From contig NZ_CP007597.1 in NCBI RefSeq assembly GCF_000661955.1, positions 372,001 to 436,000 of the forward strand: a DNA stretch of 64,000 bases, written 5' to 3'. Numbering within the stretch: the first letter of the stretch is position 1; every line of letters begins with the position of its first letter. This DNA is from Stenotrophomonas rhizophila (lineage in GTDB: Bacteria; Pseudomonadota; Gammaproteobacteria; Xanthomonadales; Xanthomonadaceae). Both the position numbers and the translations under genes were made by a program. Under the pieces are notes generated by a model. It was not told the DNA's origin, made no database searches, and saw only the letters and a program-made list of their open reading frames with translations. Below are positions 17,856-26,900 of the stretch, in pieces.

Positions 17856-18542
17856 ATGAGCGTCCTGCGTTTTGACAATGTCAGCAAACAATATGCCGGC
17901 GGCCACCAGGCACTGGTGGACGTCAGCTTCGATGTCGCCCCCGGGGAAATGCTGTTCGTCACCGGTCACTCCGGTGCGGGCAAGAGCACCCTGCTCAAGT
18001 TGATCCACCTCGACGAGCGGCCCAGCCGCGGCGCGGTGATCTTCAACGAGCGCAACCTGCTCAAGGTGCGTGGCGGCAACATCCCCCGGCACCGTCGCGA
18101 GGTGGGCGCGGTCTACCAGGACCACCGCCTGCTGATGGACCGCAGCATCGCCGAGAACGTCGCCCTGCCGCTGATCCTGCGCGGCACCCGCCGCGCCGAT
18201 ATCGGCAAGCGGGTGCGCTCGGTGCTGGAACGGATGGGCCTGGGCCACCGCGAAAAAGCCCTGCCGTCGCAGCTGTCGGCGGGTGAGCAGCAGCGGGTGG
18301 GCATCGCCCGCGCGATCGTCAGCGAACCGCGGCTGCTGGTGGCCGACGAACCCACCGGCAACCTCGACCCCACCCTGGCGGCGGAAATCATGGCGTTGTT
18401 CGCCGAGCTTCCCGAGCGCGGCACCAGCGTGCTGGTGGTCAGCCACGACCTGGCCCTGCTGCGGCACATGCGCAAGCGCGTGCTGATCCTGGACCACGGC
18501 AAGCTGATCGACGACATCTCGCCGCAGGACCTGGCCGAATGA
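17856..18542 (+). CDS. ftsE: cell-division ATP-binding protein FtsE
   Basis: A 228-aa ABC ATPase. ATG at 17856 follows AGGGG. Walker A GHSGAGKST (37-45), Q-loop around AVYQDHRLL, signature LSAGEQQRVGIARAI and Walker B LLVADEPTGNLD are all intact. FtsE with FtsX forms a type VII ABC complex at the division ring that activates peptidoglycan hydrolases through periplasmic partners. Its stop overlaps the ftsX start (ATGA), which indicates translational coupling. Confidence 0.97.
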   Translation: MSVLRFDNVSKQYAGGHQALVDVSFDVAPGEMLFVTGHSGAGKSTLLKLIHLDERPSRGAVIFNERNLLKVRGGNIPRHRREVGAVYQDHRLLMDRSIAENVALPLILRGTRRADIGKRVRSVLERMGLGHREKALPSQLSAGEQQRVGIARAIVSEPRLLVADEPTGNLDPTLAAEIMALFAELPERGTSVLVVSHDLALLRHMRKRVLILDHGKLIDDISPQDLAE

Positions 18543-19489
18543 ACGCACCCACCAACAAGGACGCCGCGGCACCGTCGCGCCTGGGCGTGTGGCTGCATCA
18601 CCACGGCCATAGCGTGGTCTTCAGCCTGGGCCGCGCCTGGCGCAAGCCGTGGGCCACGCTGCTGACCATCATGGTGATGGCGCTGGCCCTGGCCCTGCCG
18701 TTGGGCCTGTCCATCGCGCTGGACAACCTCACCCATTTCGCCGGCAGCGTGCAGCAGTCGCGCGACATCAATCTGTTCCTCAAGACCGACACCGACGCGG
18801 CGGCGGCCGGGCAGGTCGCCGATTCGTTGCGTGGCCGGGCCGATGTGGCCAACGTCACCGTGCAGACGCCGGAGCAGGGCCTGCAGGAACTGCGCGACGG
18901 CGCCGGCCTGGGCGAGGCGATCGATGCGCTGCACGACAACCCGCTGCCCACGCTGCTGATCGTCACCCCGAAGGCGGGCGCCGACGACGCGCGCCTGGCG
19001 CAGTCGCTGGAAGGCCTGCCGCAGGCCGACCTGGTGCAGCACGATGCGCTGTGGCGCAAGCGCCTGGACGCCTGGCTGGGCTTCGGCGCGCGGCTGGTAC
19101 AGGTGCTGTCGGTGTTGCTGGGCCTGGGCGCCGCACTGGTGGTGGGCAATACCGTGCGCCTGGACATCCAGGCGCGCCGCGAGGAAATCGGCGTGCTGCA
19201 GTTGCTGGGCGCCAGCGACGGCTTCATCCGCCGCCCGTTCCTGTACCTGGGCGCGTGGTACGGGCTGGGGGCCGGCGCGGTGGCGCTGGCGCTGATCGGC
19301 GTGGCCGGCCTGGCCTTGCGCCCGCCGCTGGCCGCGTTGTCTGAAAGTTATGCCAGCCCGTTCGTGTTGCACGGGTTGGATCTGCTGCATTCATCGTTCG
19401 TGCTGGTCGGCACCGTGGTGCTGGGCTGGCTGGGCGCGTGGCTGGTGACGGGGCATTTCCTGCGCCAGACCCGACCGACCGAAACCTGA
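18539..19489 (+). CDS. ftsX: cell-division ABC transporter permease FtsX
   Basis: A 316-aa inner-membrane protein with a cytoplasmic N-terminus, one helix (LLTIMVMALALALPLGLSIA), a large periplasmic domain (about residues 60-170) and three further helices near the C-terminus, the topology of FtsX. Conserved stretches include INLFLKTDTD and RREEIGVLQLLGASDGFIRRPF. It couples FtsE ATP hydrolysis to periplasmic amidase activation at the septum. The downstream response-regulator gene begins 7 bp after its stop. Confidence 0.95.
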   Translation: MNAPTNKDAAAPSRLGVWLHHHGHSVVFSLGRAWRKPWATLLTIMVMALALALPLGLSIALDNLTHFAGSVQQSRDINLFLKTDTDAAAAGQVADSLRGRADVANVTVQTPEQGLQELRDGAGLGEAIDALHDNPLPTLLIVTPKAGADDARLAQSLEGLPQADLVQHDALWRKRLDAWLGFGARLVQVLSVLLGLGAALVVGNTVRLDIQARREEIGVLQLLGASDGFIRRPFLYLGAWYGLGAGAVALALIGVAGLALRPPLAALSESYASPFVLHGLDLLHSSFVLVGTVVLGWLGAWLVTGHFLRQTRPTET

Positions 19490-19496
19490 GGCCCGC

Positions 19497-20339
19497 ATGC
19501 GCCCGCAAGCCCTGAAGCACCTGGTCGACGATGCACCGCGCGTGATGGTGGTCGACGGCTCCAAGCTGGTCCGCAAGTTGATTGCCGATGTGCTGCAACG
19601 CGAATTGCCGGCGGTGGAGGTGGTGGGCTGCGCGAGCATCGAAGAGGCGCGCAACGCCCTCGCAGCCGGGCCGGTGAACCTGGTCACCACCTCGCTCACG
19701 CTCAGCGACGGCGACGGCCTGGCGCTGGCGCGGCTGGTCCGCGAAACCGCCGGGCAGGCCTACGTGCCGGTGATCGTGGTATCCGGCGATGCGCAGCAGC
19801 ACCTGGAACAGCGCCGCTTCACCGACTACGTCACCGATTATTTCGACAAGGCGCTGGGCCATGAGGCGCTGGCCACGTTCATCCGTGGCTATGTGCAGCC
19901 GGAAACCATTCCCGGCGCCACCATCCTGTATGTCGAAGACAGCCGCGTGGTGGCCGAGGCGACCAAGCGCATGCTCGAACGCCAGAGCCTGCGCGTGCTG
20001 CATGTGATGACCGCCGAGGAAGCCTTCGCGCTGCTCACCGCCGAATCGCTGGGCCGCAGCAGCCACCGCATCGACCTGGTGCTCACCGACGTGACCCTCA
20101 AGGGCGAGCTGAGCGGGCTGGACGTGGTCGAGCGCGTGCGCGTGGATTTCGGCTACGGCAAGCGCCGCCTGCCGGTGCTGGTGATGACCGGTGATGGCAA
20201 CCCGCTCAACCAGTCCGGCCTGCTGCAGGCCGGTGCCAACGACCTGGTGCAGAAGCCGATCGAAGAGCGCCTGCTGGTGACCAAGGTCCTGTTCCAGCTG
20301 CGCCTGTCGCGGCTCAATGAAAAACCCCTGGTGCGATGA
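19497..20339 (+). CDS. double-receiver response regulator without output domain
   Basis: A 280-aa protein made of two receiver domains and nothing else. Receiver 1 (about residues 14-130) has degenerate acidic residues: VVDGS instead of VVDDS, and Ser66 ([14 protein letters not shown]) where the phosphorylated Asp is expected; the conserved Ser and Lys (VVSGD, FDKAL) remain. Receiver 2 (about 141-275) is complete: Glu147-Asp148, phosphoacceptor Asp198 (LVLTDVTL), Thr in VLVMTGDG and Lys253. So only the second domain should be phosphorylated. It may act through protein-protein contacts in a two-component or c-di-GMP circuit. It overlaps ung by ATGA and follows ftsX closely, so it may be expressed with ftsEX. 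Confidence 0.88.
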   Translation: MRPQALKHLVDDAPRVMVVDGSKLVRKLIADVLQRELPAVEVVGCASIEEARNALAAGPVNLVTTSLTLSDGDGLALARLVRETAGQAYVPVIVVSGDAQQHLEQRRFTDYVTDYFDKALGHEALATFIRGYVQPETIPGATILYVEDSRVVAEATKRMLERQSLRVLHVMTAEEAFALLTAESLGRSSHRIDLVLTDVTLKGELSGLDVVERVRVDFGYGKRRLPVLVMTGDGNPLNQSGLLQAGANDLVQKPIEERLLVTKVLFQLRLSRLNEKPLVR

Positions 20340-21043
20340 ACGACGACGCAACCCCCAGCATCCAGCTTGAACCGAGCTGGAAGGCACGTATTGGTGAGTG
20401 GCTGCTGCGTCCGGACATGCGCGACCTGTCCAGCTTCCTGCGCCAGCGCAAGGCAGCCGGTGCGCAGGTGTTCCCGCCCGGCCCGCAGATATTCGCCGCC
20501 TTCGATGCCACCCCGTTCGAGCAGGTCAAGGTGGTGATCCTGGGGCAGGACCCGTACCACGGCGCCGGCCAGGCCCATGGCCTGAGTTTCTCGGTGATGC
20601 CCGGCGTCCCGGTGCCGCCGTCGCTGCTCAATATCTACAAGGAAATCGAAGCCGACCTGGGGATTCCGCGCCCGGACCACGGCTGCCTGCTGCCGTGGGC
20701 GCGCCAGGGCGTGCTGTTGCTCAATGCGGTGCTGACCGTGGAGGCCGGGCAGGCCGGTGCGCACCAGAAGCGCGGCTGGGAAGGGTTCACCGACCATGTC
20801 GTGGACACCCTCAACCGTGAACGCGACGGGCTGGTGTTCATGCTCTGGGGCAGCTACGCGCAACAGAAGGGCAAGGTGATCGACACCGGCCGGCATCGGG
20901 TGCTGAAGGCACCCCATCCGTCGCCGTTGTCGGCGCACCGCGGTTTCCTGGGGTGCCATCACTTCTCGATGGCCAATGAATACCTGCAGCGCCGCGGCCA
21001 GACGCCCATCGACTGGTCGCTGCCGCCGCGCGCGGCGCTGTAA
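20336..21043 (+). CDS. ung: uracil-DNA glycosylase
   Basis: A 235-aa family 1 UDG. The catalytic water-activating loop is GQDPYHG, with Asp72. The uracil pocket strand [10 protein letters not shown] and the [11 protein letters not shown] leucine-loop motif are intact. It removes uracil from DNA to start base-excision repair. The start overlaps the stop of the preceding response regulator (ATGA), so translation is coupled. Confidence 0.98.
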   Translation: MNDDATPSIQLEPSWKARIGEWLLRPDMRDLSSFLRQRKAAGAQVFPPGPQIFAAFDATPFEQVKVVILGQDPYHGAGQAHGLSFSVMPGVPVPPSLLNIYKEIEADLGIPRPDHGCLLPWARQGVLLLNAVLTVEAGQAGAHQKRGWEGFTDHVVDTLNRERDGLVFMLWGSYAQQKGKVIDTGRHRVLKAPHPSPLSAHRGFLGCHHFSMANEYLQRRGQTPIDWSLPPRAAL

Positions 21044-21074
21044 TCCGGGCCGGCAACAGGCCGGCAGCCACGCG

Positions 21075-21440
21075 TTACTCCGTCAACATTTCCATGATCG
21101 CGCGCGCCACCTGACGCTTGCGCGCGGGCATGCGCCGCAATAACGACAGAATCTCGGTTTCCTGGGCGGTACGTGCTGCTTCCACCGGCAACGCGTCCGG
21201 CAAAGGCAGGTCCACGCCGTCCTCCGGACGCCCGGGACCGCGCCCCGTGGCCAGCCATTCAAAATGGACTTGCGTCACAATTGCGATGCAGGCAAGGTGT
21301 TGCACGCTCGGGAATGTACCGCCTTCCCGTTCCCACTGCGCTACGGCACTGCGTCGCACGCCGGCCGCCAACGCCAGCTGCGCCTGGGACAGGCCAGCCG
21401 TTAGTCGGGCTCGCCGGATTCTGTCGCACATGGCCTGCAT
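21075..21440 (-). CDS. XRE-family helix-turn-helix regulator
   Basis: A 121-aa protein with an N-terminal HTH_3 domain (RIRRARLTAGLSQAQLALAA, GVRRSAVAQWERE) and a C-terminal part of about 50 residues with no recognised domain, rich in Arg and Leu. ATG at 21440 has an AGGGGG Shine-Dalgarno six bases upstream. It is convergent with ung and divergent from the large exported-protein operon that starts at 21756, which makes it a candidate local regulator of that operon. No operator could be assigned. Confidence 0.85.
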   Translation of the reverse strand: MQAMCDRIRRARLTAGLSQAQLALAAGVRRSAVAQWEREGGTFPSVQHLACIAIVTQVHFEWLATGRGPGRPEDGVDLPLPDALPVEAARTAQETEILSLLRRMPARKRQVARAIMEMLTE

Positions 21441-21755
21441 TTAGTGCCCCCTTTCCCTGTTCGGTAAGCCCTGCTTCCCTGGAAGTGATTCTTTTCCCGC
21501 GTGTACAGAATCGCTGTCGCCGCCTGCTGCATCCGGGGTAATCGTGCGACGCCGACCCGCCAGCAAGCGCCACTGTCCCCCTATTTCACGCCGTCTTGTT
21601 TGACGGAATTTTCGTTGCCCCGCATTAATCGGCCCGAACCGGACATAAACGCATTCCCAAGCGGGAAACGGCACCGGCAGGGCACGATCAGAACGACGAC
21701 GGAGTAACTCCGCCGCCACGGTCGAACTCTGCCAAAAATCGGCGGAGACGCATGT
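21441..21755. promoter_or_regulatory. divergent region upstream of the DUF11 operon
   Basis: A 315-bp region without a gene. It contains a candidate sigma-70 promoter for the rightward operon (TTGACG at 21600-21605, ATTAAT at 21624-21629, 18-bp spacer) and an inverted repeat near the ribosome-binding site, listed separately. Confidence 0.5.
21708..21747 (+). promoter_or_regulatory. inverted repeat that can sequester the ribosome-binding site
   Basis: CTCCGCCG (21708-21715) and CGGCGGAG (21740-21747) are perfect 8-bp reverse complements separated by 24 bases. The right arm contains the GGAG Shine-Dalgarno of the gene starting at 21756. If formed in mRNA this hairpin would hide the ribosome-binding site. 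Confidence 0.45.
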
Positions 21756-23912
21756 ATGGTTAATGTGAAAGGCGTGAACGTTCCGTCAGTGCGTTGGCAG
21801 TCATGGCTGCTCCTTGCACTACTGGCGGTGCTTTCATGCCTGGGGCAGGCCAAGGCGCAATCGGCCTGTACCGCCGGCGCCTGCGTCAGTGCCGGTCCGC
21901 GCCTGGCCTCGGTGGATTCCACCCAGAGTCCGGTGCTCAACCTGCTGTTCGGCGCGCTGCTGCCGGGCACCAGCCTCAACCTGAGCGTGGCCGATTGGAA
22001 CAACCTGGCCGGCGCCAACATCAACCTCAACGCCTTGCTGACCCAGCTCAACGGCGGGGTGGTGGTGAGCGATCCCAGCCAGGTGCTCAACGCCAACATC
22101 ACCCTGGGCCAGTTGCGCGCGGCGATGGTGCAGGTGCTGCAGGCCGACGGCCAGACCGCCGCGGCCAACGTGCTCAACGCACTGCCGCTGGGCGTGGCCG
22201 GCACCACCGGCAACATCCGCCTGGCCGACCTGCTGCAGATCGCCCTGCCCACCGGATCGCTGGCCATCGTGCGCCTGAACGTACTGGACCTGCTGACCGG
22301 CGGCGTGCAGCTCTACAACTTCCGCAACGTGCTCACCACGCCAACGCCGATCACCGTCGACACCGCGGCGCTGGGCCTCAACGGTGTGGCCAACGTGCGC
22401 CTGTGGCTGCAGGTGATCGAACCGCCGGTCTACAGCTGCGGCACGGTGGGCGCGGCGTTCCACAGTGCGGCCATCCGCATCAAGCTCGACCTGGACCTGG
22501 TGCAGGGACTCAACACCGGCACGCTCAGCGCGGCGCTCAACGGCCTCAACCTGCTGGGGGTGTCGCTGTCCAACACCAGCATTACCGCCGACGTGCTGCA
22601 CCTGCAGCTGTATGCCGACGTGGCGCGTGCCGAAGGCTCGATCTCGGCGGTGAACCTGGTAGGCAACGCGGTCACGCTGCAGGCGCGCCCGGGCCTGGTG
22701 AACCTGTATGTCGGCCAGATCAGCGACGCCACCTTCTTCAACCGCAGCACCGTGCTCACCGACACCGCCCTGACCGCCGCCACGCTGACCTCGCTCAGCG
22801 TGAAGGTGCGGGTGGCGGCCAACGTGCTTGGCCTGCTCACGCCGATCGCCGACATCACCGTGCCGCTGACGGTCAGCGTGCGCAGCTTCGCTACCGCCAC
22901 GCCAGGGCTGCAGAGTGCCAGCTTCACCGGGCCCTATCCCCAGACCCGCACGCTGACTGCCGGTACGGTGAGCGCGGCCACGATGGTGTCCACGCTGGTC
23001 AACTCGTTGAACATCCAGGTCACCAGTGGCAACCCCACCGTGACCCTGCTCGGCGGCATCCCGCTGCCGCTGCCGGTGGCCGACCTGGTCAACGGCATCG
23101 TCAACACGCTGCTTACGCCCATCCGCTCCGCCGTCAACGTGCTGGTCACCCCCGTGCTGACGGCCGTGCTCGGGGGCCTGGTCGACAACCTGCTGGCGCT
23201 GCTGGGCATCCGTATCGGCCAGGCGGTGTTCACCGTGGAAGGCATCACCCAGGCCTGCGCGGCGACGCTGCAGCTGGTCAAGGACCTGCAGCCCACCAGC
23301 GACACCGGCCGCTTCAACCTGTCCATCACCTACAACGGCAGCACGGTGGGCTCGGCCAGCAACGTGGGCAACAACGGCGCCACCGCGGCGGTGATCACCG
23401 TGCCCGGCGGCAGCTACGCGCTGGCCGAAGCCGCCGCCGCCGGCACCACGCTGGCGCGCTATGCCAGCAGCTGGCAATGCACCGACCAGAACAACACCGT
23501 GGTGTCTTCCGGCAGCGGCGGCAGCTTCACCCTGCAGGCGCCGGCGATGACCGCCACCGCCGTGACCCTGGTGTGCCGCATTACCAACCGCACGCGCCAG
23601 GCCGAGCTGTCGATCACCAAGAGCGACGGCAGCGGCACCTACACACCAGGCGGCACGGCCACCTACACGCTGCTGGTGCGCAACGACGGGCCCGACCCGG
23701 TCACCGATGCCGTGGTGGCCGACAACCTGCCCAACGGCATCACCTTGCGGGGCGCCTGGACCTGCAGTGCCACCAGCGGCAGCACGTGCGCGGCGGCCAG
23801 TGGCGGTGCGGTGGGCGGCAACGCGGTCAGCGTGGGCGTGAACCTGATCAATGGGGGCCAGGCAACGATCAGTGTGCCGGTCAGCTTCAGCAGCAACCCG
23901 GGCGCGTACTAG
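21756..23912 (+). CDS. exported protein with TadG-like, prealbumin-like and truncated DUF11 regions
   Basis: A 718-aa secreted protein. The signal peptide covers residues 1-34 (cut after QAKA). Residues about 50-330 (SLNLSVADWNNLAGANINL, VLNANITLGQLRAAMVQVLQ, LADLLQIALP, VLDLLTGGVQL) resemble the region found in TadG-like/DUF2134 pilus-associated proteins, as I remember that family. Residues about 510-612 (FNLSITYNGS, VPGGSYALAEAAAAGT, VTLVCRITN) look like a prealbumin-like beta domain. From about 617 a DUF11 domain begins (LSITKSDGSGTYTPGGTATY, NDGPDPVTDAVVADNLP) but stops at SSNPGAY, before its last strands. The missing strands open the next gene, 80 bp downstream. The function is probably cell-surface or fimbria-like; exact role unknown. 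Confidence 0.88.
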   Translation: MVNVKGVNVPSVRWQSWLLLALLAVLSCLGQAKAQSACTAGACVSAGPRLASVDSTQSPVLNLLFGALLPGTSLNLSVADWNNLAGANINLNALLTQLNGGVVVSDPSQVLNANITLGQLRAAMVQVLQADGQTAAANVLNALPLGVAGTTGNIRLADLLQIALPTGSLAIVRLNVLDLLTGGVQLYNFRNVLTTPTPITVDTAALGLNGVANVRLWLQVIEPPVYSCGTVGAAFHSAAIRIKLDLDLVQGLNTGTLSAALNGLNLLGVSLSNTSITADVLHLQLYADVARAEGSISAVNLVGNAVTLQARPGLVNLYVGQISDATFFNRSTVLTDTALTAATLTSLSVKVRVAANVLGLLTPIADITVPLTVSVRSFATATPGLQSASFTGPYPQTRTLTAGTVSAATMVSTLVNSLNIQVTSGNPTVTLLGGIPLPLPVADLVNGIVNTLLTPIRSAVNVLVTPVLTAVLGGLVDNLLALLGIRIGQAVFTVEGITQACAATLQLVKDLQPTSDTGRFNLSITYNGSTVGSASNVGNNGATAAVITVPGGSYALAEAAAAGTTLARYASSWQCTDQNNTVVSSGSGGSFTLQAPAMTATAVTLVCRITNRTRQAELSITKSDGSGTYTPGGTATYTLLVRNDGPDPVTDAVVADNLPNGITLRGAWTCSATSGSTCAAASGGAVGGNAVSVGVNLINGGQATISVPVSFSSNPGAY

Positions 23913-23992
23913 CACCCAGGGCGGTACCGCAGTGGGCGTGGGGATGACCCCGCGCCGGGGATGGACACGATCACCGCTTCGAGGATGAGCGC

Positions 23993-26900
23993 ATGGCAGC
24001 ACGCCGCACGCAGGGCAGGGCACGCAGGGCATCGGCCGGCATCGCGCACGCGGTGGCGCTGTTGGCGTTGCTGCTGTCTCCCACGCTGCTTGCGCAGAGC
24101 TATCCGAACCCGCTCAACAACACCGCCACGGTGACCGCGCCGACCGATGTGGGCGACCCGACCCCGGGCAACAACACCGCCACCGATACCAATGCGCTGG
24201 CCCTGCAGGCACAGCTGAGCGTGACCAAGACGTTGCTGAGTGCCAGTCCGGTGGCCGCCGGCGGCGCCGTGCAGTACCGCATCCAGGTGAGCAATGCCGG
24301 CCCGTCGGCGGCGCAGGGCGTGGGCGTGGTCGACACCGTGTCGTCGCTGCTCACCAACGTGGCCTGGAGTTGCCAGCCCACTACCGCGGCATCGTCGTGC
24401 GCGCAGTCCAGTGGCACCGGCAATGCCGTCAACGTGCAGGTCAACGTGGGCGTGGGCGACAGCGTGGTGCTGCTGGTCAACGGCACCGCGCCCAGCGCCA
24501 CCCCGGCCACCGTGCCGGCCAACAGCGTCGCGCTGGTGCTGCCCACCGGCACCACCGATCCGACCCCGGGCGACAACAGCGCCACCACCCCGGCCGTGCC
24601 GGTGCGGGCCAACGCGCTGGTGGCCAACAACGATGTGTTCGCCACCGCGATCTCCTCGGCCACCGGCGGCACCACGCCCACGGTGCTGGCCAATGACACG
24701 CTCAACGGTGCGCCAGTGGTCGGCGCCAACCTGATCATCGCGCTGCAAAACGCGCCGGCCGGATTCACCATCAACAGTGCCGGCGTGATCACGGTGCCGG
24801 CCGGCGCCACCGCCGGTGCCGGCAGCCTGACCTACCAGATCTGCGAGAACGCCTCGCCGACCAACTGCGCCACCGCCACGGCCAGCGTTGTGATCGGCCC
24901 GACTGCGGTGAACGACAGCTTCAACGCCACCGGTGGCGCGCCCTCGTTCGCCGGCAACGTGGGCAGCAATGACAACGCACCTGCGGGTGCGGTGTTCAGC
25001 GCCGTCGGCACGCCGCCGGCCGGGCTCACCGTCAACAGCGACGGCACCTTCACCTACGCGCCTGTCGGCGGCATCGCCACGCCCACCTCGTTCCAGTACC
25101 AGGTCTGCCTGCCCGCGCCGAACGGCGCCGTCTGCGCGACGGGAACCGCTGCGATCGTAGTCAATGCCAACGCACTGGTAGCGGTGGATGACACCTTCGC
25201 CACACCGATCCCGGCCGGCACCGGTGGGCTCACCCCCACCGTGCTCACCAACGACACGTTCAACGGCGGCGCCGTGCCGCTTGCCCAGGTGACGTTGAGC
25301 CTGGTGGGCGCGCCGACGGGCTTTGCCATCAATGCCAACGGCACCGTGCAGGTGCCGGCCACCGCCGCGGCCGGTCCGCTGGCGCTGACCTATCGTTTCT
25401 GCGAAAACGCCTTGCCGGCCAACTGCGCCACCGCCACCGCCAACCTGGTGGTGAGCCCGGATGCAGTGAACGACACGGTGACCACCCCGGGCGGCGGTCA
25501 GCCGGCCACCGGCAGCCTGGCCGGCAATGACAATATCGCCAGCGGGTCCACCTACACCCTGGCCACCGCGCCCACCCGTGGCGCCGCCGTGGTCAACGCC
25601 GATGGGACCTTCAGCTACACCCCGTCCAACGGCAATACCGGGCCGGACTCGTTCATCTACCAGGTGTGCCTGCCGGCCCCGAACGGCACCGTGTGCGACA
25701 CCGCCACGGTCAGCGTGAACGTGCAGGCCAACCAGATTGCCGCGGTCAACGATGTGTTCACCACGCCGCTGCTGCCGGGCACCACCACCACGGTGAGCCT
25801 GCTGGGTAACGACACCCTCAACGGGGTGGCGGTGGCCCCGGCCGCGGTGCTGCTCACCCTGAGCGGTGCGCCGGCCAACTACGCGGTCAACGCCAACGGG
25901 CAGGTGCAGGTGCCGGCCGGTGCCGCGGCCGGTGCAGTGACCTTTGACTACCAGATCTGCGAAATAGCGGCGCCCACCAACTGCGCCACCGCCAGCGTGC
26001 AGCTGGTGGTCGCGCCCGATGCGCTCGACGACGCGTTCGTGGCCACGGCGGGCGTCGCGCTGACCGGCACCGTGAACGGCAACGACAACGTGGGCGCGGG
26101 CGCACAGTTCAGCCTGCTGGCCGTGGCCGCGCATGGCACCGTGACGGTCAATGCCGATGGCAGCTTCAGCTACACCGCGCAGTCGGCGTACATCGGTCCG
26201 GACAGTTTCCGCTACCAGGTGTGCCTGCCGGCGCCGAATGCGGGCGTGTGCGATGCCGCCACCGTGACCGTCAATGTCGGCGCCGCCGTCCTCGCGGCCG
26301 GCAACGACGACTTCACCGGCACGCCGCTGACCAGTGCCGGTGGGCTGACCGCCAGCGTGCTGGACAACGACACCTTCAACGGCGCGGCCATCCTGCCTGC
26401 GCAGGCCACGCTGTCGCTGATCAATGCACCGCCAGCCGGTTACACACTGGCCGCCAACGGCCAGCTGCAGGTGCCTGCGGGTGCGCCGGCCGGGCCCATC
26501 AGCCTGACCTACCAGCTGTGCCAGGCCGGCACCAGCAACTGCACCACCGCGAGCATTGCGGTGGTGATCGCGCCCGACGCGGTGGCCGATGCGTTCACCA
26601 CCCAGGTGGCGCGCGCGGTCAGCGGCAACGTGGCGGTCAATGACACGGTCGCCGCCGGCACCACCTATGCCGTGACCGGTGCCACGCCGGCCGGGCTGCT
26701 GTTCAACCCCGATGGCAGCTTCACCTACACCCCGCCGGCGCAGTACACCGGCACCACCACGTTCACCTACCAGGCGTGCCTGGCCGCGCCGTTCGCCGCC
26801 GTCTGCGATACCGCCACGGTCACCCTCAACGTCAACGCCGGCACGCTGGTGGCCAACGACGATGACTTCCGCGCCGCGATCATCAACCCGGCCAGCGGCG

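Noticed and set aside
21501..21707. Small open frame (68 codons) in the XRE/operon intergenic region.
   Set aside because: No ribosome-binding site and Arg/Pro-rich composition typical of a random high-GC frame; the region carries a promoter candidate instead.
23890..24100. Simple frameshift sequencing error joining the two DUF11 genes.
   Set aside because: About 190 bp, including a credible start site and signal peptide, separate the two halves, so one indel would not restore a normal fused domain.
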